DNA from: Vibrio sp. 05-20-BW147
GTDB taxonomy: Bacteria; Pseudomonadota; Gammaproteobacteria; Enterobacterales; Vibrionaceae
Assembly: GCF_013369385.1 (NCBI RefSeq)
Contig: NZ_SZTO01000001.1
Location: 1 to 64,000, forward strand
Direction: 5' to 3'
Length of the DNA stretch: 64,000 bases
Part shown: piece by piece, positions 53,987 through 62,902 of the stretch
Layout: each line of letters begins with the position of its first letter
How positions within the stretch are numbered: the stretch's first letter is position 1
The notes under the pieces: generated by a model
The model's database searches: none
Seen by the model: the letters and a program-made list of their open reading frames with translations, nothing else
What the model was told of the DNA's origin: nothing
Made by a program: the position numbers and the translations under genes

Positions 53987-54463
53987 ATGCACAACAGCTT
54001 ACTGCGATTATTTGCTTTACTGCTTACATTGGTGATGATGCCAGTGGAAGTGATTGCATCTATTGCAGAGAGCAATCAGCGTAATCATGCATCAAATGGT
54101 CAATTTACGGTGCTCAAACACCAAATCGACCACACGACACAAGAAACAACGAAGAGCGAAGAATCAGACTCTTCACCACTGCCAGTATCAGAATCCCACT
54201 TCAAAACAGACGCAGCAGGTATTCTCAACGCAGGTCGCTGGAACGTATCTCAGCGAGAAGAAAACGCATCCGACACAACGCCTTTGATGTTTGGCGATGG
54301 GCACGCAAGCTCAGATGCGCTACCAAACGTTCATGCCGATGTTTTCTGTGCCATTGCTCGTAAAGCGCTTCAGACTCAGTATCACTACGTCGCCAATCAT
54401 CGCTTAGCGGGTTGGAAAGAAACCAATGCCATGTATGTGGCACTCAATAGTCAGTTCTCGTAA
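53987..54463 (+). CDS. vemP: VemP, Sec-monitoring arrest peptide upstream of secD2-secF2
   Basis: The protein has 158 residues from the ATG at 53987 (AGAGAAGAG before it). A signal peptide (LLRLFALLLTLVMMPVEVIA) leads a polar exported chain. The C-terminus HRLAGWKETNAMYVALNSQF matches the arrest segment of V. alginolyticus VemP. With this start, Trp is residue 143 and the arrest-site Gln is residue 156, both the published numbers. VemP stalls the ribosome when its export is slow (low Na+ or poor SecDF1) and so turns on secDF2. The last codons can pair with the secD2 ribosome-binding site. Confidence 0.95.
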   Translation: MHNSLLRLFALLLTLVMMPVEVIASIAESNQRNHASNGQFTVLKHQIDHTTQETTKSEESDSSPLPVSESHFKTDAAGILNAGRWNVSQREENASDTTPLMFGDGHASSDALPNVHADVFCAIARKALQTQYHYVANHRLAGWKETNAMYVALNSQFS

Positions 54464-54530
54464 CTCAGTCCAACAAAAACACATTTTATTTTGACTGTAT
54501 TAACTCTGTCTTTTGCGACGGAGGGGAACT
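54453..54530 (+). promoter_or_regulatory. vemP-secD2 RNA pairing that hides the secD2 ribosome-binding site
   Basis: AGTTCTC (54453-54459), within the last vemP codons that include the arrest site, can pair with GGGAACT (54524-54530), part of the GGAGGGGAACT ribosome-binding site of secD2, with one G-U pair. A ribosome stalled at Gln156 would cover the vemP side and free the site. This matches the published VemP mechanism; the exact pairing here is my reading. Confidence 0.7.
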
Positions 54531-54532
54531 CT

Positions 54533-56377
54533 ATGACAAAAAAACATAAAGCAGCGCAGAAGTTGCTTAACCACTATTCCGCTTGGAAATACGTGGTGTT
54601 GATTACGACACTGGTTATTTTAACGTTAAGCGCCATTCCAACATGGTTTGGTGAACAGCCTTCTATCCAAATTTCTTATCAAAATAACGCCAAAGGGCCG
54701 ACAACCGAGCATTACGACGTTGTACAGCTAAAAGGCTTGCTTGAGCATCAATCGGTTTCAGTCGACAAAGTGACGGAAAAAGAAGGCGTGACGACCTTAG
54801 TTTTCTCTGATGAAAATGCGCAAAGCCAAGCGAGAAAAATTTTAGACAACACTCTTGGTGATGATGCCAACATCAGCTTTTCTTATGTTTCTGTGGCACC
54901 GCAATGGCTTTCTGATATGGGATTCAACCCTATCAAGTTGGGCCTAGACTTACGCGGCGGTGTGCAATTTTTACTTAATGTCGATGTAGATAAAGCGTTC
55001 GATGAACAACGTGATGTTTTATCGGATGAAATTCGTGCTATGTTGCGCACGGAAAAACTTCGTGGTGTTCAGGTTCGCAATACAGGCACTGCCCAACTGA
55101 CCGTACAAAGCGACAACGCGGTGGCGTTGGAAAAAGTGAGCAACTATCTACGCAGCAACTATCCTAACTGGCAAGTTCGCACCCATTCCGACTCATTGGA
55201 AGTGAAACCTTCGGACGCTTATGCTGCGGAGTTTCAAACCACAACCCTCCAGCAAAACTTGAAGATCATGCGTGGTCGAATTGAAGAGCTTGGTATTACT
55301 GAAGCGTTGGTTCAACGTCAAGGCGCTCACAGCATTCGTATTGAGTTACCAGGTGTACAAGATCCAGCGCAAGCGAAGAACGTGATTGGTGCAACGGCGA
55401 GCCTAGCATTCTATTCCGTCAAATCACCAAGTGATGCCAGAAGTGGTGATGATTTGGTGCTGCAAGACGCCGATGGCCGTTCTGTCGTGCTTGAAAAGAG
55501 ACCAGTGTTAACGGGTGAGCATATTGTCAATGCACGAGCGGGTGTTGACAAGATGGGCATGTCGGAAGTCAACATCTCTTTGGATCACGCTGGTGGTAAG
55601 AAGATGAGCGATTTTTCCGCCACTCACATTGGTAAGCCAATGGCTACCGTTTATCGTGAATACACCACTCAAGAAAATGGTGATATTGCTCGTAGTGAGC
55701 GCGTGATTAGCGTTGCCACCATTCAGTCACAATTAGGCAGCCAGTTCCGCATTACTGGCGCAGGCAGCATGGATGAAGCGCAACAACTTGCGTTATTGCT
55801 TCGTGCTGGTTCGTTGACTGCACCGGTTTCGATTGTTGAAGAGCGCACCATTGGCGCGTCATTGGGGGCTGAAAACATCCAAAATGGCTTTGCGGCACTT
55901 GCTCTCGGTATGGGCTTAACACTGACGTTTATGGCGCTGTGGTATCGCCGTTTAGGCTGGGTTGCAAACGTTGCACTTGTTGCAAACATGCTTTGTTTGC
56001 TTGGCCTAATCGCCCTGCTACCGGGGGCCGTATTAACCTTACCTGGGATCGCGGGTTTGGTGTTGACCGTTGGTATGGCCGTGGATACGAACGTGATTAT
56101 TTTTGAGCGAATCAAAGACAAGATGCGAGAAGGGCGCAGTTTAGCCCAGGCCATCGATAGCGGCTTTGACAGCGCGTTTGCCACCATTCTTGATGCCAAC
56201 ATTACGACCATGATTACTGCTGTTGTGCTGTATGCCATCGGTAACGGGCCGATCCAAGGTTTTGCCTTAACGTTAGGTCTAGGGCTTTTAACCAGTATGT
56301 TTACTGGAGTGTTTGCCTCTCGCGCCATGATCAATTTGGTGTGGGGTAAAGATAGTCGTCGTAATGTGAGGGTATAA
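54533..56377 (+). CDS. secD2: Protein-export membrane protein SecD2
   Basis: The protein has 614 residues from the ATG at 54533 (GGAGGGGAACTCT before it; an in-frame ATG at 54491 has no such site). It has an N-terminal membrane helix, the P1 periplasmic domain with GLDLRGGVQFLLNVDV, and five C-terminal helices holding GMAVDTNVIIFERIKDKMREG, the conserved proton- or sodium-coupling region. With SecF it uses an ion gradient to pull exported proteins. Translation should depend on VemP stalling. Confidence 0.95.
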   Translation: MTKKHKAAQKLLNHYSAWKYVVLITTLVILTLSAIPTWFGEQPSIQISYQNNAKGPTTEHYDVVQLKGLLEHQSVSVDKVTEKEGVTTLVFSDENAQSQARKILDNTLGDDANISFSYVSVAPQWLSDMGFNPIKLGLDLRGGVQFLLNVDVDKAFDEQRDVLSDEIRAMLRTEKLRGVQVRNTGTAQLTVQSDNAVALEKVSNYLRSNYPNWQVRTHSDSLEVKPSDAYAAEFQTTTLQQNLKIMRGRIEELGITEALVQRQGAHSIRIELPGVQDPAQAKNVIGATASLAFYSVKSPSDARSGDDLVLQDADGRSVVLEKRPVLTGEHIVNARAGVDKMGMSEVNISLDHAGGKKMSDFSATHIGKPMATVYREYTTQENGDIARSERVISVATIQSQLGSQFRITGAGSMDEAQQLALLLRAGSLTAPVSIVEERTIGASLGAENIQNGFAALALGMGLTLTFMALWYRRLGWVANVALVANMLCLLGLIALLPGAVLTLPGIAGLVLTVGMAVDTNVIIFERIKDKMREGRSLAQAIDSGFDSAFATILDANITTMITAVVLYAIGNGPIQGFALTLGLGLLTSMFTGVFASRAMINLVWGKDSRRNVRV

Positions 56378-56379
56378 CC

Positions 56380-57282
56380 ATGGTTGAATTTATGAAAAAA
56401 CACATCCGCGCTATCCGCTACCTAACCAGCGTGATTTCCTTGGCGTTGATGGTGGTCTCTTTAGTGGCATTGGGCCTGCGTGGCTTAAATTTAGGTTTGG
56501 ACTTTACTGGAGGGATGGTGACCGAAGTGAAGTTGGACGCAGGGTTAACCAATCACCAACTTCTGGATCAATTAAAACCCGTATTAGGTGAGTCAACAAC
56601 GGTCACTAAATCGGGTGAAGAGGGGAGATGGATTATTCGTTACTCTCTTCCTGAAGGGGAAACTCAAGCACCAAACATTCAGCAAGTGTTAGATGGTGTG
56701 TCCCACCATGTCACCACCATCAGCAACAGCGTAGTCGGCTCGCAAGTTGGCCAAGATCTTGTTGATCAAGGTGGTATGGCGTTGTTGATCAGTATCTTGT
56801 GTATTCTCGGGTATCTTTGCTTCCGTTTTGAATGGCGCTTAGCGAGTGGTTCTCTACTCGCACTGCTTCACGATGTGGTGCTTGTGTTGGGTTTTTTTGC
56901 GATCACACAAATGGAGTTCAACCTAACGGTATTTGCCGCCATACTCGCTATCCTTGGTTATTCATTGAACGACTCAATTATCATTGCGGACCGGATACGA
57001 GAATTGCTGATTGCCAAACAAAATGAAACCACGGAAAACATTAACGACCAAGCGGTACTAGGAACCTTTTCGCGCACAATGGTGACATCGGGAACTACCT
57101 TAATTACGATTGCCGCACTATGGTTTATGGGCGGTAATGCATTGGAAGGCTTCTCGACCGCGATGTTTATTGGTGTGCTATCGGGTACATGGTCGTCGAT
57201 CTCGATCGGTACCGTGTTGCCAGAATGGTTGCATTTAAAACCGGAGCACTATTTACCAGTACAAGTGGACACTGCACCATAG
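56380..57282 (+). CDS. secF2: Protein-export membrane protein SecF2
   Basis: The protein has 300 residues. Its six helices and P1-like domain show LNLGLDFTGGMVTEVKL and the signature ILGYSLNDSIIIADRIRE, with SRTMVTSGTTLITIAALWFM. Starts two bases after the secD2 stop, with GAGGG in the secD2 end as ribosome-binding site, so the two are translationally coupled. Partner of SecD2 in the SecDF2 complex, which in V. alginolyticus is reported to run on protons while SecDF1 uses sodium. Confidence 0.95.
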   Translation: MVEFMKKHIRAIRYLTSVISLALMVVSLVALGLRGLNLGLDFTGGMVTEVKLDAGLTNHQLLDQLKPVLGESTTVTKSGEEGRWIIRYSLPEGETQAPNIQQVLDGVSHHVTTISNSVVGSQVGQDLVDQGGMALLISILCILGYLCFRFEWRLASGSLLALLHDVVLVLGFFAITQMEFNLTVFAAILAILGYSLNDSIIIADRIRELLIAKQNETTENINDQAVLGTFSRTMVTSGTTLITIAALWFMGGNALEGFSTAMFIGVLSGTWSSISIGTVLPEWLHLKPEHYLPVQVDTAP

Positions 57283-57339
57283 AAGAGCAGCATCTTTATT
57301 CGAAGTTAATAATAACTTTGGAATAAACCAACAAGACTA

Positions 57340-57375
57340 AAAATAAAAGCCACAGATAATTGTGGTTTTTATTTT
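57340..57375 (+). terminator. Intrinsic terminator after secF2
   Basis: AAAATAAAAGCCACA and TGTGGTTTTTATTTT pair over 15 positions with one mismatch, giving a U-rich 3' side. Confidence 0.8.
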
Positions 57376-57698
57376 ATGCGAGCAAAAAAATGGAAATATA
57401 TATATGTTCCGTTGGTATGAAAGAGAACTTACTTTTGCTATTTATCATTAGATAGCAGTGTGTTTATTGATTTATTTATACTTAAGTATAATGTCTGAGT
57501 TTCTGTTCATATCTGTTATGTAACACGCAAAAAAGAGAAAATTCCTTTCCTAACAAATGCTTACAATTGCATATCTCAAAAGTGAGTCTCTGTAAGTTGA
57601 TGTTTTTAAAAGTTTATTCCCATGGTTAACCTTTTTATAACATTTCATTCCTTATGGGATCTAGCTCAACCTTATGCGCAATTTTTCAAATTTTATTT

Positions 57699-57713
57699 GA
57701 AATGTCACATTTC
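57699..57713. promoter_or_regulatory. Inverted repeat upstream of phaB
   Basis: GAAATGTCACATTTC has 6-base arms around TCA, about 127 bases before phaB. Possible operator for a pha regulator; no factor assigned. Confidence 0.35.
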
Positions 57714-57839
57714 TAAGTTAGCTTAAATATATAGATAAGTGTCAGTGAAAACACGATTAATAATATTTAAATTGTCAGTTGGTGATTATTTGCCAAAGGA
57801 TGTGCGCTAATTTTTTGCTGTTAAGAATGGAGTTCTTAG

Positions 57840-58580
57840 ATGAAAAAGGTCGCTTTGATCACAGGATCAAAAGGCGGGATAGGCTCTGCTATCTCTTCTC
57901 AACTTGTCGAAGATGGTTATCGTTTAATTGCCACCTATTATACGGGTAATCATCAATGTGCATTAGACTGGTTTAATGAAAAAGGCTTTACTGAAGAGCA
58001 AGTTCGTCTGTTTGAGTTGGATGTTACTAACACAGAAGAATGTGCAGAAAAACTCAGTCAGCTGCTAGAAGAAGAGGGTACGGTTGACGTTGTTGTCAAC
58101 AATGCAGGCATCACCCGCGATGGAGTCTTTAAGAAAATGACGCCTCAATCCTGGTTCGATGTTATCAATACAAATCTCAATAGTGTTTTTAATGTTACTC
58201 AACCGCTCTTTGCCGCCATGTGCGAAAAAGGGGGGGGGCGGGTGATCAATATATCTTCTGTAAATGGCCTTAAAGGTCAGTTTGGCCAAGCTAACTATTC
58301 TGCGGCTAAAGCTGGCATGATCGGCTTTTCCAAAGCCCTCGCTTACGAAGGTGCCCGCAGTGGTGTGACGGTCAATGTCGTTGCTCCAGGTTATACCGCT
58401 ACGCCGATGGTCGAGCAAATGCGCGATGAAGTACTCGAAGGCATCAAATCTCAAATTCCTATGCAAAGACTGGCAACACCAGAAGAAATCGCCAAAGCGG
58501 TTGCTTTCTTGGTGAGCGATGCAGGCGCATACATTACTGGTGAAACGCTGTCGGTAAACGGCGGCTTATACATGCATTAA
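57840..58580 (+). CDS. phaB: Acetoacetyl-CoA reductase PhaB
   Basis: The protein has 246 residues in the short-chain dehydrogenase fold. The NADPH-binding motif is ALITGSKGGIGSAIS; NNAGITRDG is the structural motif; ISSVNGLKGQFGQANYSAAK carries the catalytic Ser, Tyr and Lys. VVAPGYTATPM and the end TGETLSVNGGLYMH are typical of PhaB. It reduces acetoacetyl-CoA to (R)-3-hydroxybutyryl-CoA. A run of nine Gs (58230-58238) falls in the coding sequence. First gene of the pha operon. Confidence 0.95.
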   Translation: MKKVALITGSKGGIGSAISSQLVEDGYRLIATYYTGNHQCALDWFNEKGFTEEQVRLFELDVTNTEECAEKLSQLLEEEGTVDVVVNNAGITRDGVFKKMTPQSWFDVINTNLNSVFNVTQPLFAAMCEKGGGRVINISSVNGLKGQFGQANYSAAKAGMIGFSKALAYEGARSGVTVNVVAPGYTATPMVEQMRDEVLEGIKSQIPMQRLATPEEIAKAVAFLVSDAGAYITGETLSVNGGLYMH

Positions 58581-58592
58581 AAGGGTGTTGAG

Positions 58593-59801
58593 ATGGAAAA
58601 AGTGTTTATTGTTGCGGCCAAACGTACCCCGATTGGCGCTTTTGGTGGCTCGTTGAAAACGGTAGCAGCAGGAGAATTGGCATCTGTTGCCATCAAAGGT
58701 GCAATTGAACAAGCCAAAGTGGATGCTTCACTGATTGATGAAGTGATCGTGGGTAATGTGGTGAGTGCTGCGCAAGGTATGGGCATTGGCCGTCAAGCCG
58801 CAATCCTAGCCGGTATCCCAGCAGAAGTCCCGGCTTACACCCTCAATATGGTGTGTGGTAGCGGCATGAAAACCGTTATGGACGGTGTATCGCATATTCG
58901 TAGTGGTGACGCAAAAGTTGTTGTGGCTGCTGGCGTAGAAGCGATGTCGCAGATTCCATTCACGGTGCCTTCTTCCGTGCGTGATGGCAACAAAATGGGC
59001 CACATGGCGCTGCAAGATTTGTTGATCGCAGATGGTTTAACCGATGTGTTCAATCAATACCACATGGGCGTCACGGCGGAAAATGTTGCGAGAGAGGTAG
59101 GCATCACTCGTGAACAGCAAGACGAATATGCGTTGGCGAGCCAACAAAAAGCGGTAGCAGCGATTGAAGCAGGTAAATTTAAAGCCGAAATCGTACCGGT
59201 TGAAGTGATCGAGCGCCGTCAAACCGTCACGTTCGATACTGATGAGTATCCAAAAGCCAATGCCACTCTTGAAGCGTTGAAAGGACTTCGTCCAGCGTTT
59301 GATAAAGAAGGCTCCGTGACAGCGGGCAATGCGTCAGGGATCAATGATGGCGCGAGTGCAATCGTTCTTGCCTCAGAACAGGCCGTTAAAGAATACGGAC
59401 TACAACCTATTGCTGAAGTGGTGAGTTACGCACAGTCTGGCCTTGACCCAAAAATCATGGGATTAGGTCCTGTTGAGGCGGTAAGCAAAGCGCTAGCAAA
59501 AGCACAACTGACGACAGCGGATATCGATGTTTATGAACTTAATGAAGCGTTTGCGGCACAAGCGCTTGGTGTGATTCACAAGCTGGCAGAAAAACATCAA
59601 GTTTCTGTTGCTTCTATTCAAGATAAAGCCAATCCGAATGGCGGTGCGATTGCCTTAGGTCATCCTCTTGGTGCGTCAGGGAACCGAATTCTCGTGACTT
59701 TGATTCATGAACTTGAAAAACAAAACGCTCAGTATGGCGTAGCTTCACTCTGTGTCGGTGGAGGTATGGGTACGGCAGTGATTGTGAAAGCAGTTAATTA
59801 A
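58593..59801 (+). CDS. phaA: Acetyl-CoA acetyltransferase (beta-ketothiolase) PhaA
   Basis: The protein has 402 residues in the thiolase fold. The acyl-accepting cysteine is Cys88 in NMVCGSGMKTV. The active-site histidine is in NPNGGAIALGHPLGASG, and the second cysteine in SLCVGGGMGTA. It condenses two acetyl-CoA into acetoacetyl-CoA, the first step of polyhydroxybutyrate synthesis. Twelve bases after phaB, with GGGTGTTGAG as ribosome-binding site. Confidence 0.95.
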   Translation: MEKVFIVAAKRTPIGAFGGSLKTVAAGELASVAIKGAIEQAKVDASLIDEVIVGNVVSAAQGMGIGRQAAILAGIPAEVPAYTLNMVCGSGMKTVMDGVSHIRSGDAKVVVAAGVEAMSQIPFTVPSSVRDGNKMGHMALQDLLIADGLTDVFNQYHMGVTAENVAREVGITREQQDEYALASQQKAVAAIEAGKFKAEIVPVEVIERRQTVTFDTDEYPKANATLEALKGLRPAFDKEGSVTAGNASGINDGASAIVLASEQAVKEYGLQPIAEVVSYAQSGLDPKIMGLGPVEAVSKALAKAQLTTADIDVYELNEAFAAQALGVIHKLAEKHQVSVASIQDKANPNGGAIALGHPLGASGNRILVTLIHELEKQNAQYGVASLCVGGGMGTAVIVKAVN

Positions 59802-59840
59802 CTCAGATTTAACAACATTTACTTTGTTAGGAGAAACACC

Positions 59841-60188
59841 ATGTACACGGACTTTTTCAAAACTTTTTCTGACCAAACTGAAAAAAATCTTCAACCATAC
59901 TTTAAGTTCAACCAACTTGTGACCAAAAATGTCGAAGTGTTGACTGAGCTTCAGCTAAACGCCATCCGCACATACAGCGAAATGGGCCTAGCACAAATGA
60001 AAGCTGCTTCGGAAGTGAAAGATGTGACTTCACTGGCTTCTTTCAACGGACAACAGCTTAACGTATTGACTAAGCTTTCTCAGCAGATGTTAGACGACAG
60101 CAATAAACTTCAATCGATTGCGAAAGAGTTTAAAGACGACGTTGAGAAACTAACTTCGGAAAACCTTAAGACGGTTACCCCAGCGTAA
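59841..60188 (+). CDS. phaP: Phasin, polyhydroxyalkanoate granule-associated protein
   Basis: The protein has 115 residues, entirely helical and amphipathic (FFKTFSDQTEKNLQPYFKFN, LNVLTKLSQQMLDDSNKLQS). This fits the Phasin_2-type family that coats polyhydroxybutyrate granules. TAGGAGAAACACC precedes the ATG. Between phaA and phaC in the operon. A strong terminator follows directly, which would make its message more abundant than that of phaC. Confidence 0.9.
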   Translation: MYTDFFKTFSDQTEKNLQPYFKFNQLVTKNVEVLTELQLNAIRTYSEMGLAQMKAASEVKDVTSLASFNGQQLNVLTKLSQQMLDDSNKLQSIAKEFKDDVEKLTSENLKTVTPA

Positions 60189-60203
60189 CCAGTCCCACTA
60201 TTA

Positions 60204-60228
60204 CGCCGCCATTAGGCGGCGTTTTTTT
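60204..60228 (+). terminator. Intrinsic terminator between phasin and phaC genes
   Basis: CGCCGCC-ATTA-GGCGGCG is followed by T7. It is a strong hairpin inside the pha gene cluster, 16 bases after the phasin stop and 21 before phaC. Confidence 0.9.
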
Positions 60229-60248
60229 CCGAATCAGGGAGTACCATT

Positions 60249-62024
60249 ATGTTACAGCACTTCTTTTCGGACTATCTTGTTAAGCTCCAAGAGACCAATC
60301 AAAAATGGTGGCAGGATTTTGAAGTTGGCAAGGCAGCCGTCAATTCTCCTTTAAACAAGGCAATGCAAGAAGTGAACTTTGAGGATACCGCGAAATTTTT
60401 TGAAAAAGCGGCGAACCAACCACAAGCCATACTCAAACTGCAAACGCAGTGGTGGGAACAACAACTGCAAATTTGGCAGAATGTTGCGCTTTCTGGCAAT
60501 ACTCAAAGTATCATTGAAGCCGATAAAGGGGACAAGCGTTTTAGCAATGAAGCGTGGCAGTCCGAAGCTATGTATAGCTTTATCAAACAATCTTATCTTT
60601 TATTCAGCAAGACCTACCTAGATACGATTGACTCTATCGAAGGTCTGGATGAAAAAACCAAAGAACGCATTAGTTTTTTCTCTCGTCAGGCAATCAATGC
60701 CCTATCTCCGTCCAATTTCATCGCAACCAACCCCGAGTTGTTAAAGTTGACGATCGAAAAAAATGGAGAAAATCTGCTAGCCGGTATGGAACTACTCAGA
60801 GAGGATGTGGAGTCCAGTGCGGATATTTTAAAAATTCGTATGACAAGCAATAACGCTTTCCGACTGGGTGAAGATATCGCTACGACGGAAGGTGATGTTG
60901 TTTTTCAAAACGAGCTATTTGAGCTTATCCAATATCGCCCTTTAACAGAGCAAGTCAATGCAACGCCTTTGTTGATCGTGCCTCCTTTCATCAACAAATA
61001 CTATATTCTTGATCTTACAGCGAAGAATTCAATGGTTCGCTGGCTCGTTGAGCAAGGACATAGTGTGTTTATGATGTCTTGGCGCAATCCCGGCAAAGCA
61101 CAAGCCCATGTGGAATTTGGGGACTACGTGACGGAAGGGGTAGTAAAAGCGGTTTCTGCTATTGAGGACATTACAGGCCAAGAACAAATCAATGCGGCAG
61201 GATATTGCATCGGTGGTACGGTTCTCGCGTGTACGGTCGGCTACTACGCGGCGAAGCGCATGAAAAAACGCATCAAGTCTGCCACGTTCTTTACGACTCT
61301 TCTGGACTTCTCACAGCCAGGCGAAGTGGGTGCTTACATTAATGACACCATTATCAGTGCCATTGAGCTGCAAAATAACGCCAAAGGTTACATGGATGGT
61401 CGTTCGTTAAGTGTGACGTTCAGTCTGCTACGCGAAAACAGTCTCTACTGGAACTATTACGTCGACAACTACTTAAAAGGCAGCAGCCCTGTTGACTTTG
61501 ATTTGTTGTATTGGAATAGCGACAGTACCAATGTGGCGGCGGCAACCCACAATTTTATGCTGCGTGAGCTGTATTTGAACAACAAACTTGTTCAAGACAA
61601 AGGCGTGAAAATTGGTGGCGTTTGGATTGATCTCGATAAGATCCGTATCCCGAGCTATTTTGTGTCAACGAAAGAAGACCATATCGCGTTGTGGCAAGGT
61701 ACTTACCGAGGCGCACTCAACATGGGTGGCAATAAAACCTTTGTACTAGGTGAATCAGGCCATATTGCGGGTATTGTTAATCCACCAGCCAAGAACAAGT
61801 ATGGCTTCTGGGTGAACGACAATCTTGATGAGTCGGCGGATGAATGGCTTTCCAATGCACAGCATAAAGAAGGTTCTTGGTGGACACATTGGGATCAGTG
61901 GTTAACGCAGTTTAATCCGGCTGAAAAAGTGCTTCCTTACCGTCAAGGCTCTGAAGTCAATCCAGTGATGGATGTTGCGCCAGGTCAGTATGTGAAGCAA
62001 GTGCTCCCCATTGCTGATAGCTAG
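60249..62024 (+). CDS. phaC: Class I poly(3-hydroxyalkanoate) polymerase PhaC
   Basis: The protein has 591 residues, the class I length. The lipase-like box is AAGYCIGGTVLA with catalytic Cys320. The catalytic Asp lies in the KEDHIALWQ region and the catalytic His in GESGHIAGIVNPP. WRNPGKAQAHVEFGDYV is a family signature. It polymerises (R)-3-hydroxybutyryl-CoA on the granule surface. GGGAGTACCATT precedes the ATG. Transcription must pass the terminator after the phasin gene or start within it. Confidence 0.96.
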   Translation: MLQHFFSDYLVKLQETNQKWWQDFEVGKAAVNSPLNKAMQEVNFEDTAKFFEKAANQPQAILKLQTQWWEQQLQIWQNVALSGNTQSIIEADKGDKRFSNEAWQSEAMYSFIKQSYLLFSKTYLDTIDSIEGLDEKTKERISFFSRQAINALSPSNFIATNPELLKLTIEKNGENLLAGMELLREDVESSADILKIRMTSNNAFRLGEDIATTEGDVVFQNELFELIQYRPLTEQVNATPLLIVPPFINKYYILDLTAKNSMVRWLVEQGHSVFMMSWRNPGKAQAHVEFGDYVTEGVVKAVSAIEDITGQEQINAAGYCIGGTVLACTVGYYAAKRMKKRIKSATFFTTLLDFSQPGEVGAYINDTIISAIELQNNAKGYMDGRSLSVTFSLLRENSLYWNYYVDNYLKGSSPVDFDLLYWNSDSTNVAAATHNFMLRELYLNNKLVQDKGVKIGGVWIDLDKIRIPSYFVSTKEDHIALWQGTYRGALNMGGNKTFVLGESGHIAGIVNPPAKNKYGFWVNDNLDESADEWLSNAQHKEGSWWTHWDQWLTQFNPAEKVLPYRQGSEVNPVMDVAPGQYVKQVLPIADS

Positions 62025-62081
62025 TACATCCAGTGCACAGCGATCAGCAGCGTAGTCCTGGTTAAGGTAACACCGCAAAAG

Positions 62082-62113
62082 AAAACCCCAGATGGGAAAC
62101 CATCTGGGGTTTT
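62082..62113. terminator. Intrinsic terminator after phaC
   Basis: AAAACCCCAGATGG and CCATCTGGGGTTTT form a 14-bp stem with a 4-base loop, serving the convergent phaC and nap-side genes. Confidence 0.92.
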
Positions 62114-62149
62114 GTCATCAACAAAATAGGCAAAAGAGTTGACGAATTC

Positions 62150-62284
62150 TTAGATGTCTTTGTCTTTACTCAAAGACAATAACCAAAGTGAGATGGCAGC
62201 AACGCCAGCAAACCCAGATAGAATAATGACAGGCATAGCGCTATAGCCAAGAACATGCCAAATAACCGATTCCAGTGTACTCAT
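62150..62284 (-). CDS. TIGR02808-type small membrane protein linked to nap genes
   Basis: The 44-residue protein, too short for most gene finders, has one membrane span (MPVIILSGFAGVAAISLWLL) and the polar ends MSTLESVIWHVLGY and SLSKDKDI. The ATG at 62284 is preceded by GAGGAGAACAAGC. It matches the small single-span family I know as TIGR02808, found next to periplasmic nitrate reductase genes in Vibrio and Photobacterium. It is 15 bases downstream of napC in the same direction, so it is likely part of the nap operon. Function unknown. Confidence 0.85.
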   Translation of the reverse strand: MSTLESVIWHVLGYSAMPVIILSGFAGVAAISLWLLSLSKDKDI

Positions 62285-62299
62285 GCTTGTTCTCCTCTA

Positions 62300-62872
62300 T
62301 TACCAGCCTTCAACGCCGTGCATGTCAGGCAGTTTGTGGGCGATACCTTTGTGGCAGTCTACACAGGTTTTTTCACCAGTAGCTAAGGCCGTTGAGTGCT
62401 GTTTGGCACTACGCGAACCTTGCTCAGAAAAGTCCATGTATTCAAACTCGTGACAGTTACGACATTCCAATGAGTCGTTCTTTTTCAAGCGAGCCCATTC
62501 ACGCTCAGCAAGGTGAGCACGACGCTCTTGGAACTTTTCAGGTGTATCGATGGTACCGATAAAGTGAGCATAAAGCTCTTTTGACGCCTGTACTTTACGA
62601 ATAATTTTGTCTGTCCATTCATGAGGTACGTGACAATCGGAACAAATTGCGCGTACACCTGAGCGGTTCGAGTAGTGAATCGTTTCCTGGATTTCCGCAA
62701 CAATTGGAGCGTGACAGCCTGAACAAAACTCCTCGGAGTTTGTTGCTTCCATTCCCGTGTTGAACGCGCCCCAGAATAGAAGACCACCAGCAAATCCCAT
62801 GAACAGCAAAATACCCGCTGCTGCTTTACTAGGAGTGCTTAGTCGCTTCCAAAACGCTTTAAGTAATTTCAT
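62300..62872 (-). CDS. napC: Cytochrome c-type protein NapC, quinol oxidase for NapAB
   Basis: The protein has 190 residues. One N-terminal membrane helix (AAAGILLFMGFAGGLLFWGA) anchors a periplasmic domain with four heme-binding C-x-x-C-H motifs: CSGCH, CSDCH, CRNCH and CVDCH. This is the NapC/NirT family, which takes electrons from menaquinol or ubiquinol and passes them to NapB. Downstream of napB (30 bases) on the minus strand. Confidence 0.95.
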   Translation of the reverse strand: MKLLKAFWKRLSTPSKAAAGILLFMGFAGGLLFWGAFNTGMEATNSEEFCSGCHAPIVAEIQETIHYSNRSGVRAICSDCHVPHEWTDKIIRKVQASKELYAHFIGTIDTPEKFQERRAHLAEREWARLKKNDSLECRNCHEFEYMDFSEQGSRSAKQHSTALATGEKTCVDCHKGIAHKLPDMHGVEGW

Positions 62873-62902
62873 AGATAGCCTCTTTGATTCTGTTGTTGGC
62901 TA

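Larger units (their letters stand above)
57283..57839. other. AT-rich promoter region before the pha operon
   Basis: This 557-base AT-rich stretch has no gene. It holds the secF2 terminator (57340-57375), an inverted repeat GAAATG-TCA-CATTTC at 57699-57713, and GGAGTTCTTAG as phaB ribosome-binding site. Confidence 0.6.

Noticed and set aside
55723-56403. 226-residue minus-strand frame over secD2
   Set aside because: It is an antisense shadow of a strongly conserved gene, without a ribosome-binding site.
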